DNA of 56,916 nucleotides from Laspinema olomoucense D3b (GTDB lineage Bacteria; Cyanobacteriota; Cyanobacteriia; Cyanobacteriales; Laspinemataceae): the NCBI RefSeq assembly GCF_025370785.1, contig NZ_JAMXFA010000042.1:1-56916 (forward strand), in the 5' to 3' direction. Position 1 is the stretch's first letter, and every line of letters begins with the position of its first letter. Below are positions 1 to 8,384 of the stretch, one piece after another. A program made the translations under genes and the position numbers. The notes below the pieces were generated by a model. The model worked only from the letters and a program-made list of their open reading frames with translations. It made no database searches and was not told the origin of the DNA.

Positions 1-78
1 CCTCCCCATCCTCCCCATCCTCCCCATCCTCCCCATCCTCCCCATCCTCCCCATCTCCCCCATCCTCCCCATCCTCCG
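1..78. repeat. C-rich 9-bp tandem repeat (minisatellite)
   Basis: The window opens inside a tandem array of the 9-base unit CCTCCCCAT, repeated about eight times with one irregular unit near base 55. It lies just upstream of ndhO and is cut by the window edge, so its full length is unknown. A related G-rich array in the opposite orientation closes the window, and a degenerate C-rich tract occurs near base 8225. Confidence 0.9.
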
Positions 79-136
79 ACCCCCGAAGAGATTAAAATGA
101 GGGAGAGAACGCGTTTTAAACAGTGCACAGCAACTT

Positions 137-352
137 ATGGCAGTTAAAAAAGGTAGTATGGTTCGCGCCGTTCGCGAAACGTTGGACAATAGTTTAGAAG
201 CAAGCGCTAGTGATTCGCGCTTCCCCAGCTATATCTTTGAAACTAAAGGGGAAGTTGTAGACATGAATGGGGACTATGCCCTGATCAAGTTTGGTCAGAT
301 GCCTGCCCCGAATGTTTGGCTGCGAATCGACCAACTCGAAGAATTCCAGTAA
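137..352 (+). CDS. ndhO: NAD(P)H-quinone oxidoreductase subunit O
   Basis: A 71-residue protein that matches the small hydrophilic NdhO subunit of the cyanobacterial NDH-1 complex, which sits on the thylakoid membrane and takes part in respiration and cyclic electron flow. Recognisable parts are the MAVKKG start, a central segment with [13 protein letters not shown], and the GDYALIKFG...VWLRIDQLE end. It has no membrane segment, as expected for this subunit. It lies 30 bp upstream of the malate dehydrogenase gene on the same strand, so the two may be co-transcribed. Recognition is from remembered family sequence, not a search. Confidence 0.94.
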   Translation: MAVKKGSMVRAVRETLDNSLEASASDSRFPSYIFETKGEVVDMNGDYALIKFGQMPAPNVWLRIDQLEEFQ

Positions 353-382
353 ACCCTAAACTGTTTAACGGTTGTATTAATC

Positions 383-1366
383 ATGTCCTCCTCCCCCTTT
401 TCTCCTCCTTCTTGTCATCAGGCTCGTGTTTCCATTATTGGTGCGGGCAAAGTTGGCAGCACCCTCGCCCAGCGAGTGGTCGAAAAAAATTTAGCCGATG
501 TGGTGATGTTGGATGTCCTGGAAGGGATGCCCCAAGGGATTGCCCTGGACTTGATGGAAGCGCGGGGGGTGGAGTGTCATGACCGGCAAATTGTGGGGAC
601 AAATGATTATGATGATACGGCGAACTCCGATATTGTGGTGATCACTGCCGGTCGTCCTCGGAAGCCGGGGATGAATCGAGATGACTTGATAGAAATTAAT
701 GCGGCGATTGTTAAGACAGCGGCAAAGGAGGCGATCGCCCGATCTCCAGAAGCCATCTTAATTGTGGTGACGAATCCCCTAGATGTGATGACCTACGTTG
801 CCTGGGAAGCGACTCAAATCCCCTGCCGTCGGGTGATTGGCATGGCGGGAGTGCTAGATGCGGCGCGGTTTAAAACCTTTATTTCGATGGAACTGGGAGT
901 GTCTATCCAGGATATCAAGGCAATGGTCCTGGGAGATCACGGACAATTAATGGTCCCCCTGCCACGCTACACGACGGTGGAGGGGATTCCCCTAAAGGAA
1001 CTGCTGGATACTCAAACCATTGAGCGAATTGTGGAACGCACCCGCAACGGGGGCACGGAAATCGTAGAATTAATGAAGACCGGGAGTGCTTATTTTGCTC
1101 CAGCCTCTTCGGTGAGTTTGATGATTGAAGCAATTTTGCTTGACCAGTCGCGAATCGTTCCGGCTGCGGCTTATCTGGAGGGTGAATATGGGTTACGCGA
1201 TCTGTTCATTGGGGTTCCTTGCCAGTTAGGACGCCGAGGGATTACTCAGGTGTTAGAACTTGAACTGGACGAGGCAGAACGCGCGGCTTTCCAGGCTTCT
1301 GCTGAATCTGTTGCCCAGCATCTCAAGCAAGCTCACGAGATTTTGTCAGGCAGCACCTTGGGCTAA
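383..1366 (+). CDS. mdh: Malate dehydrogenase (LDH-like family)
   Basis: This protein interconverts malate and oxaloacetate with NAD(H) in the cytosol. The Rossmann loop VSIIGAGKVGSTLAQ lies near residues 16-30 and an acidic residue (LDVLEG) follows the second strand, favouring NAD. The substrate loop AGRPRKPGMNRDDL, the VTNPLDVMTYVAW segment, IGMAGVLDAARF and the catalytic-histidine region GDHG are all present. Length (327 residues) is normal for LDH-like MDH. Most family members have GxHGD; here the residue after the second glycine is glutamine (GDHGQ), so the usual aspartate is replaced while the catalytic histidine stays. The start is probable; a short Ser/Pro-rich N-terminus precedes the Rossmann fold. 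Confidence 0.92.
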   Translation: MSSSPFSPPSCHQARVSIIGAGKVGSTLAQRVVEKNLADVVMLDVLEGMPQGIALDLMEARGVECHDRQIVGTNDYDDTANSDIVVITAGRPRKPGMNRDDLIEINAAIVKTAAKEAIARSPEAILIVVTNPLDVMTYVAWEATQIPCRRVIGMAGVLDAARFKTFISMELGVSIQDIKAMVLGDHGQLMVPLPRYTTVEGIPLKELLDTQTIERIVERTRNGGTEIVELMKTGSAYFAPASSVSLMIEAILLDQSRIVPAAAYLEGEYGLRDLFIGVPCQLGRRGITQVLELELDEAERAAFQASAESVAQHLKQAHEILSGSTLG

Positions 1367-1668
1367 CTGAAGTCGGTTGACAAATCGGAGGTTTCTACAT
1401 AAACGGGCGATCGCCTTCGAGATCTAGGGAGTTGGTTCAGTAGCGATTAGAAACCGGGTTTCTATGCCAAATCTCTACTCATCAGTAACAAATCTGGACA
1501 AAAAACCGGCTTTCTTGTCCTTCCTCTGGATTTCATCCTGTACCGACGCCCGAGAAAGGGGTCTGAACTAGAGAACCGATGGGTATTGTGTCAGGTTAAA
1601 AGAGTTTCGCGGCACACTTTAAGTAAGAGCTGAAGCTGAATTCGGTTTGCTCCTTTATACGTCTTGCT
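1367..1668. other. Intergenic region with palindromic repeat element
   Basis: No convincing gene is visible in these 302 bases. They contain one copy of a dispersed element: an arm AGAAACCGGGTTTCT at 1449-1463 and a second, related arm AAACCGGCTTTCT at 1502-1514, with about 38 bases between them. The same arms recur near 18.8, 19.9, 39.9 and 55.0 kb. Confidence 0.7.
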
Positions 1669-3564
1669 ATGGCTAGTTGTTCTATTTCTTCGATTAAAGA
1701 CCTAAATGCGGCGATCGCCGCTCAGAACCCTTTCCCCTACCCTGCATCAGTCAGCGATCGCGAAATTTGGCGCGATGACCTTCCCAATCTCAACAGCTTG
1801 AACGATCGCATCCGTCAGGTGGTTTTTCAAGCCCTTGAGCGCTCTCGCCAAGGTCGTTCTGCCCTGAGTGCGATTGCGGTAACGGGTAATCCAGGCATGG
1901 GCAAAAGTCATCTGATCAGCACCCTGCGCCATCAAATTCAACAAGACGATAGTGCGCTGCTGGTTTATATCAATGCCGGTCAATTAACGGACTTAAACCT
2001 CCTGCGCTATCAATTTCATCAGCGCGTTGTGGAGAGTTTACGCTATGCCGGTCAAGGTGGCGTCATGCAGTGGCAATCTCTCGCGGCGGCGATCGCTAAT
2101 CATGCTATTCAGGCGATCGACCCCAAGGCACGCAGCTTTTCTCCGCCGGAACTGATTGCCAAACTCAACCATCATACCCGGGCTAAAAATCAAACTTGGG
2201 TGACTCAACTCACGGAAGGATTCTGCAAACTTAAACCCGATATCGCCGATCCAGATATCGTTCGGGGGATTATCTGGACCCTATCTAGCACGGAAGCTCC
2301 CTACAGTATTAAATGGTTATCCGGAATGGCGATCGCCCCTTCTAAAGCCACAGAACTCGGTTTACCCAATCGGTCCCGCGACTCCCGCGATGCCGATGCC
2401 TGGGAAATCTTCATGCATACCTTAACCCTGATTAGTTCCTATTACCCCCTGATAATATGTTTTGACGAGTTGGAGGCAGCAGATAAAAGCGATACGGGCT
2501 TAAAACGAGAACGGGTCGTTGCCAGCATTATTAAACGAATCTGGGATACCTTGCCTCGCGCCTCCCTAGAACGGGGAATGGTCCTGTTCAGTGTCATGAC
2601 GGAGGAAACCTGGCGCACCAAGGTTCAAGCGCTTCCCCCGGGAATTGCCAACTACCTGTGCAAACAAGGCGAACCGATGCAGTTATACCAAATCAGTCCC
2701 GATGGCATTGTGGAGTTGGTTCGCCTCTGGTTACAAGGGTTTTATGACCACTACCATTTAACCCCACCTAATCCCGTTTATCCCTTTGAAGCGGGTCAAT
2801 TAAGGGCGTTAGCGCGGGAACAGTTGTCAGTGCGGGAGATTTTGGAATGGTGTGCGGAAAATTTTCATCCGGTGGAAGAAGACCCTTTTGAACAGGTGGA
2901 AGCGGCGTTTGAGGGGGAACAGATTTTTCCCCAGAATCTGGAGTCTCTACTCGATAATGGGACAGTGGCTCAGGCGATTTATTTTGGTCTCCAACGGGTT
3001 CTGGGACAGACGATCGCTGGGGTGGAAGTGGAGTCTGTGAGCGATGGCATTCAGCGCGATCGCCAAAATCGCGGTTATATTCAATTGACCTTGACCACTC
3101 GTGAGAATGGCCGTCTATCCACCCTAGGCGTGGCGATCCTGCAAGAGATGCAGAGCAAAAAAGTGGAAGCGGCTTTAAAACGGTTGGTTCAATATGAAAC
3201 CTTTGATCTCACCTGTGCTTGTTTAGTTCGCGCTTATGAGCATGGGATTCCCTCTCATTGGCAAGCATCCCGTTATCTGCAACAGTTCATGGGAGAACGG
3301 GGGGGACAGTGGGTGGATTTGAAAGCCCAGGACATTCTGCCTCTGATTGCTTTATGGCGGGTATATCAGTGCCGCAGTGTGTATGGAATCGGGACCGAAC
3401 AAATTTTTGAGTTTATCGCTTCCCGAAAACTCGCTACGGAAAATCCTCTGTTACAGGCGATCGCCCGCTGCACCCTTTCTCGGGAACGGGTCAAAGAAGC
3501 GACGCTTACCCCGGGGTCTGAATCCGTTAAAGGAATTAATTTAGCCACATCTGAGACTGTTTAG
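1669..3564 (+). CDS. AAA/P-loop ATPase, orphan, function unknown
   Basis: A 631-residue protein with a Walker A motif GNPGMGKSHL near residues 72-81 and a Walker B-like hydrophobic strand ending in CFDELEAAD near residue 265. It lacks transmembrane segments. The part after the ATPase core (about residues 330-600) has alpha/beta character with EVESVSDGI and YIQLTLTT strands, but I cannot assign a domain. It stands alone, with 300-540 bp on both sides and no partner gene in the same direction. ATPases of this general design occur in STAND-like and defence systems and in replication-initiator families; which applies here cannot be told from sequence alone. ATP binding is well supported, the role is not. 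Confidence 0.6.
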   Translation: MASCSISSIKDLNAAIAAQNPFPYPASVSDREIWRDDLPNLNSLNDRIRQVVFQALERSRQGRSALSAIAVTGNPGMGKSHLISTLRHQIQQDDSALLVYINAGQLTDLNLLRYQFHQRVVESLRYAGQGGVMQWQSLAAAIANHAIQAIDPKARSFSPPELIAKLNHHTRAKNQTWVTQLTEGFCKLKPDIADPDIVRGIIWTLSSTEAPYSIKWLSGMAIAPSKATELGLPNRSRDSRDADAWEIFMHTLTLISSYYPLIICFDELEAADKSDTGLKRERVVASIIKRIWDTLPRASLERGMVLFSVMTEETWRTKVQALPPGIANYLCKQGEPMQLYQISPDGIVELVRLWLQGFYDHYHLTPPNPVYPFEAGQLRALAREQLSVREILEWCAENFHPVEEDPFEQVEAAFEGEQIFPQNLESLLDNGTVAQAIYFGLQRVLGQTIAGVEVESVSDGIQRDRQNRGYIQLTLTTRENGRLSTLGVAILQEMQSKKVEAALKRLVQYETFDLTCACLVRAYEHGIPSHWQASRYLQQFMGERGGQWVDLKAQDILPLIALWRVYQCRSVYGIGTEQIFEFIASRKLATENPLLQAIARCTLSRERVKEATLTPGSESVKGINLATSETV

Positions 3565-3646
3565 GGCGCTGATGAGTTGACCCCAACCCCTCACCGCACT
3601 GTCCCTGGGATGGGCACTTTTCATCGGATTTTATCCGGGGAGCTGA

Positions 3647-3672
3647 AGGGGAACCCATGATGGGGTTCCCTT
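3647..3672 (+). terminator. Stem-loop after the AAA ATPase gene
   Basis: A ten-pair stem with GGGAACCC on the left and GGGTTCCC on the right, around a six-base loop (3657-3662), 83 bp after the ATPase stop. No T-run follows, so it may be an intrinsic terminator of weak type or simply an RNA-stabilising hairpin. The rest of 3565-3998 shows no gene. Confidence 0.45.
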
Positions 3673-3998
3673 GGTAAATAAGTATTATCACCGAGTTAAT
3701 CCGGTTATTTTGCTGTGTAAACTAAAAGGAAAGAAACAGGATTGAGGGCGATCGCGTCTCTAGGGAAAATAAGCGCTTACAGCCACATCTCAAACTGGCC
3801 TAATCTTATCCATCATCGGCTCCAAAGAACTTAGGCTGTAGCTATCAGAAGCGATGGCTCAAGGCAGCCGCCCCTCGCGCTGAATTCAGAGAGAATCCAC
3901 AAAATCTAGGTAATTCGGTGGCGGGGTTCTTCTCAGCTTTTAATTTTAACCCATTGTGGTTAATCAGCCCCTTATTTTAATAATTCTTAACTTATTTG

Positions 3999-4027
3999 TT
4001 GGACTTTTGTAACTTTTGCTTTATAAT
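3999..4027 (+). promoter_or_regulatory. Sigma-70-type promoter for the small membrane protein
   Basis: TTGGAC at 3999-4004 and TATAAT at 4022-4027 are separated by exactly 17 bases, close to the consensus for the housekeeping sigma factor. Transcription would start near 4034, about 68 bases before the ATG at 4102. The surrounding sequence is AT-rich compared with the genes. Confidence 0.65.
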
Positions 4028-4101
4028 CTGTTACAGAAACGAATCGGAAAAACCAGCTGGGGATCGCCTTGCTGGGTAGGAGAACTAGACGAGGAAATGT
4101 T

Positions 4102-4284
4102 ATGTCTGAAATATTCCCGGTTATCCTCTTTGCACTGGGCACCATAGCGATCGCTTACTTCCTGCAGCTATTTGCCGTCATCTTTGGGGATGTATGGTTA
4201 GCGCTTGCAGCCATTCCCAGTTGGTCCTGGACCGTTGTCTTATTAATGGCTGTGATTGCTACTTATAAAGCCTTACCCGAGTAA
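4102..4284 (+). CDS. Small two-helix membrane protein, function unknown
   Basis: A 60-residue protein beginning MSEIFPVILF. It has two hydrophobic stretches (about residues 5-28 and 37-53) separated by a short AIPSWSW turn, and a short polar end. An upstream ATG at 4069 is in frame, but the ATG at 4102 is preceded at good spacing by GAGGAA (4091-4096), so 4102 is preferred. It has its own near-consensus promoter at 3999-4027. I do not recognise the family. It is most likely a cyanobacterial inner- or thylakoid-membrane protein. Confidence 0.6.
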   Translation: MSEIFPVILFALGTIAIAYFLQLFAVIFGDVWLALAAIPSWSWTVVLLMAVIATYKALPE

Positions 4285-4550
4285 GTAATAATGCTTAATG
4301 TAGTTCGGGCAGTCCGGGTCCTCCCTTCAGAAATCCTAGGGAAAAATTCTGGACTTGATTTTAACAAACCCTAACAAAATCACTCCCTTCCCGGGAGTGT
4401 CTGCCCCATGCGCAAGCTGACCCAAATTAATCTGTGGGAATCTAGGACTTGTGGGGGTCAATACAAGGGCAACAACCGCCCCATGTTGCCCTTGGGAAAT
4501 ACCACTATTCAAATCAGGGCTATACAGTTGTCGCAGCAATGGCAGAATAG

Positions 4551-4787
4551 GTGATAAATAGGTCCGGGGAAGAGTTAATCACCACACAACTCTTTCAATC
4601 TGTGGACATGACGAGGGTCGGTTTTGGGCGGATGGGAACTCCGGGTCAGATAGACCAACTGTGGCAGCATTTTGAAGAAAATGGAGAGATGGAGGCGATC
4701 GCGCCGGAACAGGAACATGATAATCCCCCTTTAATTTCCCCGGCGGGTCGGGTTCCTGCCTCTGTGGAAAATTGGGGCTTAATCTAG
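4551..4787 (+). CDS. Possible small hypothetical protein
   Basis: An open frame of 78 codons with a GTG start and no clear ribosome binding site. Internal ATG codons at about 4608 and 4632 are alternatives. The product is acidic in the middle (FEENGEMEAIAPEQEHD), has no membrane segment or motif I know, and ends in a Pro-rich tail. It fills part of a gap between two well-supported genes; it could equally be a chance frame. Listed for completeness. Confidence 0.25.
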   Translation: MINRSGEELITTQLFQSVDMTRVGFGRMGTPGQIDQLWQHFEENGEMEAIAPEQEHDNPPLISPAGRVPASVENWGLI

Positions 4788-5135
4788 GCAGCTTTTAAGG
4801 GGGGGGATTGTCCTTCTAGAACGACTGAAGTGGCGACCCCAAAATTTAGGGTTCTGGGTTTAATATGGCGATCGCCTCAGAGAATTGCGCCCAGCCCTGT
4901 AGGTCACTTCCCTTAGAACGGGGTATTATTAACCTACAGAAAATATAAAGACTTTTGAAAAGACTGGCAGGAAATCATTTTTTTAAAAATTTGTCAAGTC
5001 TCTCAAGAAATAAAGTGCGGAGGGTATAGCTTGTGGGATATCAAATCAGTCCGACTACTCCAGAGAGTAGCGGTTCCAAAAGCGGTTGAAACCTCCGAGT
5101 TGAGCGCAAAAATTTAGTGAGTGAGGTAGGCTCCA
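4788..5135. other. Intergenic leader of the PAS/GAF histidine kinase
   Basis: No gene seen. The region holds an AT-rich tract at 4930-5010, a likely place for the kinase promoter, and GTGAGGTAGG just before the kinase ATG, a plausible ribosome binding site. Confidence 0.5.
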
Positions 5136-8100
5136 ATGGTCACACGGTCCCAACTGGTCGCGCTGCAAAAAGAATATGCTGAACTCCAAAACAGGCTTCA
5201 GGAGAGTGAAACCCTGTTTCAGATTAGCTTTAGTCAAGCCCCGGTGGGAATGGTACAGTGTGGATTAGACGGTCAAATTTGGAAGGCGAATCAGAAGTTC
5301 TGCGAGATCGTGGGATACACCGGGGAGGAGTTGCGATCGCGAAGTTTTGAGGACCTGACCCACCCGGAAGACTTGAATGTAGAATTAGTCTGGGCCCGAA
5401 AATTAGTTAATGCTGAAATTGATACCTATTCCCTACAAAAACGATATTTGAGAAAGGACGGTGCGATCGCCCGAGTTTCCCTGCGGGTGGATTTGGTCCG
5501 GGATGGGAAGGGACTGGCGCATTCAGTCATGGGTTTTATCACAGAAATCACCCATGCTCAAGGTAGAATTGACCCGATCAAAGATGAGGTCAGACAGGAA
5601 AAAGCGGAACGGGAACGCGCTGAAGCTGCTTTGCATGAATATGAAGCCCGCTTTGAACGGTTAGCGAAAACTTTACCGGGAATGGTTTATCAATACCGTC
5701 AGTATCTGAACCCAACCTATGATATTTTTACTTATATTTCCCCTGCCTGTCGAGAGATTTATGAACTTGAACCTGAAGCGGTCCTCAACAATTGCCAGTT
5801 GATGTGGCAAACCATTCATCCGGAGGATAGTCCGGGATTTGCTCACTCATTCATCTGTGCAGCCCAAACGGGGAAAGAATGGCGTTATCAGTGGCGGATC
5901 ATCACCGCTTCGGGACAACTGAAATGGCTGCAAGGGGCTGCTAAAATGTCCCCTCAACCCGATGGCGCGATGTTATGGGATGGGATGGTTTTGGATATTA
6001 CCGATCGCAAGTTAGTTGATGATTCCATGCGTCAACAGATCGAGATGTTGGATCAAGCGAATGACTCGATTCTAATTCGCGACTTAAACGACTACATCCA
6101 ATATTGGAATCAAGGTGCTGAACGATTATATGGATGGAGTCTAACCGAGGTCAAAGGACAATATATTCATGAGTTTTTGCAGACGAGCTTTCCTGAACCG
6201 TTGCCAAAAATTATGACAAGTTTTTTACGGGATGGACATTGGCGCGGAGAGTTGGTCCATACCAAGCGAGATGGCACTCAAGTTGTGGTCGATAGTCGGT
6301 GGAGTTTGCAACGGGATGAACAGAATCATCCTCGGGCTATTTTAGAAATCAATACGGATATCAGCGATCGCAAACAAGCAGAACTGGCTTTAAAAAACAG
6401 TGAAGCTCGCTTTCGGACGACCTTTGAGCAAGCGGCAGTGGGGGTGGCTCATGTGGATTTTCAGGGTCGATTTATTCGCATCAATCAACGCTTTTGTGAC
6501 ATTGTGGGGTATTCCAAAGCGGAAATGCTGACTCTGACTTTTCAGGAGATTACGCATTCGGAAGATTTAGATTTAGATTGGGAATTGGCGCAGCAGGTGA
6601 AGCGAGAGCAAATTACTCATTACTCGATTGAAAAGCGCTACATTCGCAAAGATAACACCTGGATTTGGGTGAATTTAACTGTGGCGATGGAGCAAGACGG
6701 GAGTTACTGGATCTCGGTGGTGGAAGATATCAGCGATCGCAAGAAAGCTGAAGCGGCAAGACTTCAAAGTGAGGCCCAACTGCGAGAAAAAGTGGAACGA
6801 GAGGAACTGCTTAATCGCCTGACTTCCCAAATCCGCAATTCCCTGGATCTGGACCGGATTCTGGAAACTGTGGTGAGTGAACTCCAGCGAGTTTTGAATC
6901 TGGATCGCTGTTATTTTTTGTGGCATCAAACAGAGCCTATTTCGGTTTGGTCTTGCATTCAAGAGGCTAAACGACCCACTTTAGACAGGTTTTTGGGGGA
7001 ATACCCGATTCCAGAAAATAGCTTTTTGTATCGCAGACTGATCGAAGGGGAGATAGTGTGGTGCGATGATTTGGCCCAATCGCCGGATCTGGACTGGCAT
7101 ACTGTTTATTTAGAATATGGCTTCAGGGCGATTTTGTTAGTTCCCCTGCGAAAAAGTAATGGCAAGTTGGGGGTGATTTGTTGTGCTAATTCGGGGGAAA
7201 CCCGTCCCTGGAAACTGTCGGAAATTCACTTGTTGGAGGCGGTCCGCGACTGCATGGAAATTGCCATTTTTCAGGCAGAATTGTATAAAGAAGCTACGGC
7301 GCGATCGCAAGAACTCGAACAAACCCTCAAAAAACTCCAAAAAACTCAAACTCAACTGATTCAAAGTGAGAAAATGGCGGGCCTGGGCCAACTGGTGGCG
7401 GGAATTGCTCACGAAATTAATAATCCAGTCAGCTTTATTTTTGGAAATATTATTCATGCTAGAGATTATCTGTCCGATTTGCTAGCAGTGGTGGAGCTCT
7501 ATGACCAACACTATCCCAATCCAGGACCCGAGATTCTCGATAAAGCAAATGAGGTGGATTTAGAGTTTTTGAAGGAAGACTTTTCTAAACTTTTGGACTC
7601 GATGGAACAGGGGGCGATTCGCATCCGAGAAATTGTGACGTCTTTGCGGACTTTTTCGCGGTATGATGAAGCGGCGCTCAAAGATGTAGACATCCATTCT
7701 GGAATCGAGAGTAGCTTAATGATTCTGAAAAATCGGTTAGACTCTCAAGGGAATCGTCCGGAAATTGAACTGATTAGAAACTATGGAACCCTTCCGATGG
7801 TGGAGTGTTTTGCCAGCGAACTGAATCAGGTATTTATCAATATTCTGACTAATGCGATCGATGCTATTGATGAAGCGTATTCTCGCCAGAGCAATCGTCA
7901 GGAACCGGGTAAAATCTGGATTCAGACTCAGGTACTACCGGGCGATCGCATTGCTATCCAGATTAAAGATAATGGCTGTGGCATTTCCGAAGATTCCCTC
8001 GCGCGCCTCTTTGACCCCTTTTTTACTACAAAACCCATTGGGAAAGGGACGGGGTTAGGATTGGCTACGAGCTATCAAATTGCAGTGGATCGCCACAAAG

Positions 8101-8198
8101 GGGGACTCCAATGTACCTCGACTCCAGGGATAGGGAGTGAATTCATCATTGAACTGCCTATTCACCAGGACCAATTTCACAAAGATGAAAAAAGATAA
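5136..8198 (+). CDS. Soluble multi-PAS/GAF sensor histidine kinase
   Basis: A 1020-residue kinase without membrane segments. After a short coiled coil come four PAS-type domains (about residues 30-150, 165-295, 300-415, 420-545), a GAF domain (about 560-710) and a histidine kinase core. PAS1 and PAS4 are clearly similar to each other (both carry an ...N..FC.IVGY... core), so an internal duplication is likely. The H-box GLGQLVAGIAHEINNP puts the phospho-acceptor histidine near residue 760; the N-box (ILTNAIDAID), DNGCGI and GTGLGLAT boxes are intact. No receiver domain is attached. No response regulator is adjacent, so its partner lies elsewhere. No haem or flavin cysteine/histidine signature is evident, so the ligand is unknown. 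Confidence 0.9.
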   Translation: MVTRSQLVALQKEYAELQNRLQESETLFQISFSQAPVGMVQCGLDGQIWKANQKFCEIVGYTGEELRSRSFEDLTHPEDLNVELVWARKLVNAEIDTYSLQKRYLRKDGAIARVSLRVDLVRDGKGLAHSVMGFITEITHAQGRIDPIKDEVRQEKAERERAEAALHEYEARFERLAKTLPGMVYQYRQYLNPTYDIFTYISPACREIYELEPEAVLNNCQLMWQTIHPEDSPGFAHSFICAAQTGKEWRYQWRIITASGQLKWLQGAAKMSPQPDGAMLWDGMVLDITDRKLVDDSMRQQIEMLDQANDSILIRDLNDYIQYWNQGAERLYGWSLTEVKGQYIHEFLQTSFPEPLPKIMTSFLRDGHWRGELVHTKRDGTQVVVDSRWSLQRDEQNHPRAILEINTDISDRKQAELALKNSEARFRTTFEQAAVGVAHVDFQGRFIRINQRFCDIVGYSKAEMLTLTFQEITHSEDLDLDWELAQQVKREQITHYSIEKRYIRKDNTWIWVNLTVAMEQDGSYWISVVEDISDRKKAEAARLQSEAQLREKVEREELLNRLTSQIRNSLDLDRILETVVSELQRVLNLDRCYFLWHQTEPISVWSCIQEAKRPTLDRFLGEYPIPENSFLYRRLIEGEIVWCDDLAQSPDLDWHTVYLEYGFRAILLVPLRKSNGKLGVICCANSGETRPWKLSEIHLLEAVRDCMEIAIFQAELYKEATARSQELEQTLKKLQKTQTQLIQSEKMAGLGQLVAGIAHEINNPVSFIFGNIIHARDYLSDLLAVVELYDQHYPNPGPEILDKANEVDLEFLKEDFSKLLDSMEQGAIRIREIVTSLRTFSRYDEAALKDVDIHSGIESSLMILKNRLDSQGNRPEIELIRNYGTLPMVECFASELNQVFINILTNAIDAIDEAYSRQSNRQEPGKIWIQTQVLPGDRIAIQIKDNGCGISEDSLARLFDPFFTTKPIGKGTGLGLATSYQIAVDRHKGGLQCTSTPGIGSEFIIELPIHQDQFHKDEKR

Positions 8199-8221
8199 AA
8201 AGGAGGGATAAATATTAGAGA

Positions 8222-8280
8222 GTTCCCCCATCTCGATGGCGGTCCACCCCATCTCCCCTATCCTCCTCCTCCCCATCTGT
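8222..8280. repeat. Degenerate C-rich tract (CCCCATCT units)
   Basis: A run of imperfect CTCCCCATC-like units, of the same flavour as the minisatellite at the start of the window, between two kinase genes. It is shorter and more decayed than the arrays at the window edges. Confidence 0.6.
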
Positions 8281-8303
8281 CCTCAAAAAAATTGCAATCC
8301 TCG

Positions 8304-8331
8304 TTAACTCGCAGAGCAAGCGCGGTACAAT
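8304..8331 (+). promoter_or_regulatory. Putative promoter of the giant kinase gene
   Basis: TTAACT (8304-8309) and TACAAT (8326-8331) are separated by 16 bases and lie 54 bp before the ATG. The -35 box is only moderately close to consensus, so this is a tentative call. Confidence 0.4.
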
Positions 8332-8384
8332 AGAATGAAAGTAGAACACTTAAAAAAAGTGCCTGGGACTGGAGAGACGATATA

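Noticed and set aside
1-78. CRISPR array at the start of the window
   Set aside because: The units are 9 bases long with no spacers, so it is a minisatellite.
4336-4539. Minus-strand small gene at 4336-4539
   Set aside because: No ribosome site, mixed composition and a hairpin (CACTCCC-TTCCC-GGGAGTG at 4381-4399) inside it; treated as a chance frame.
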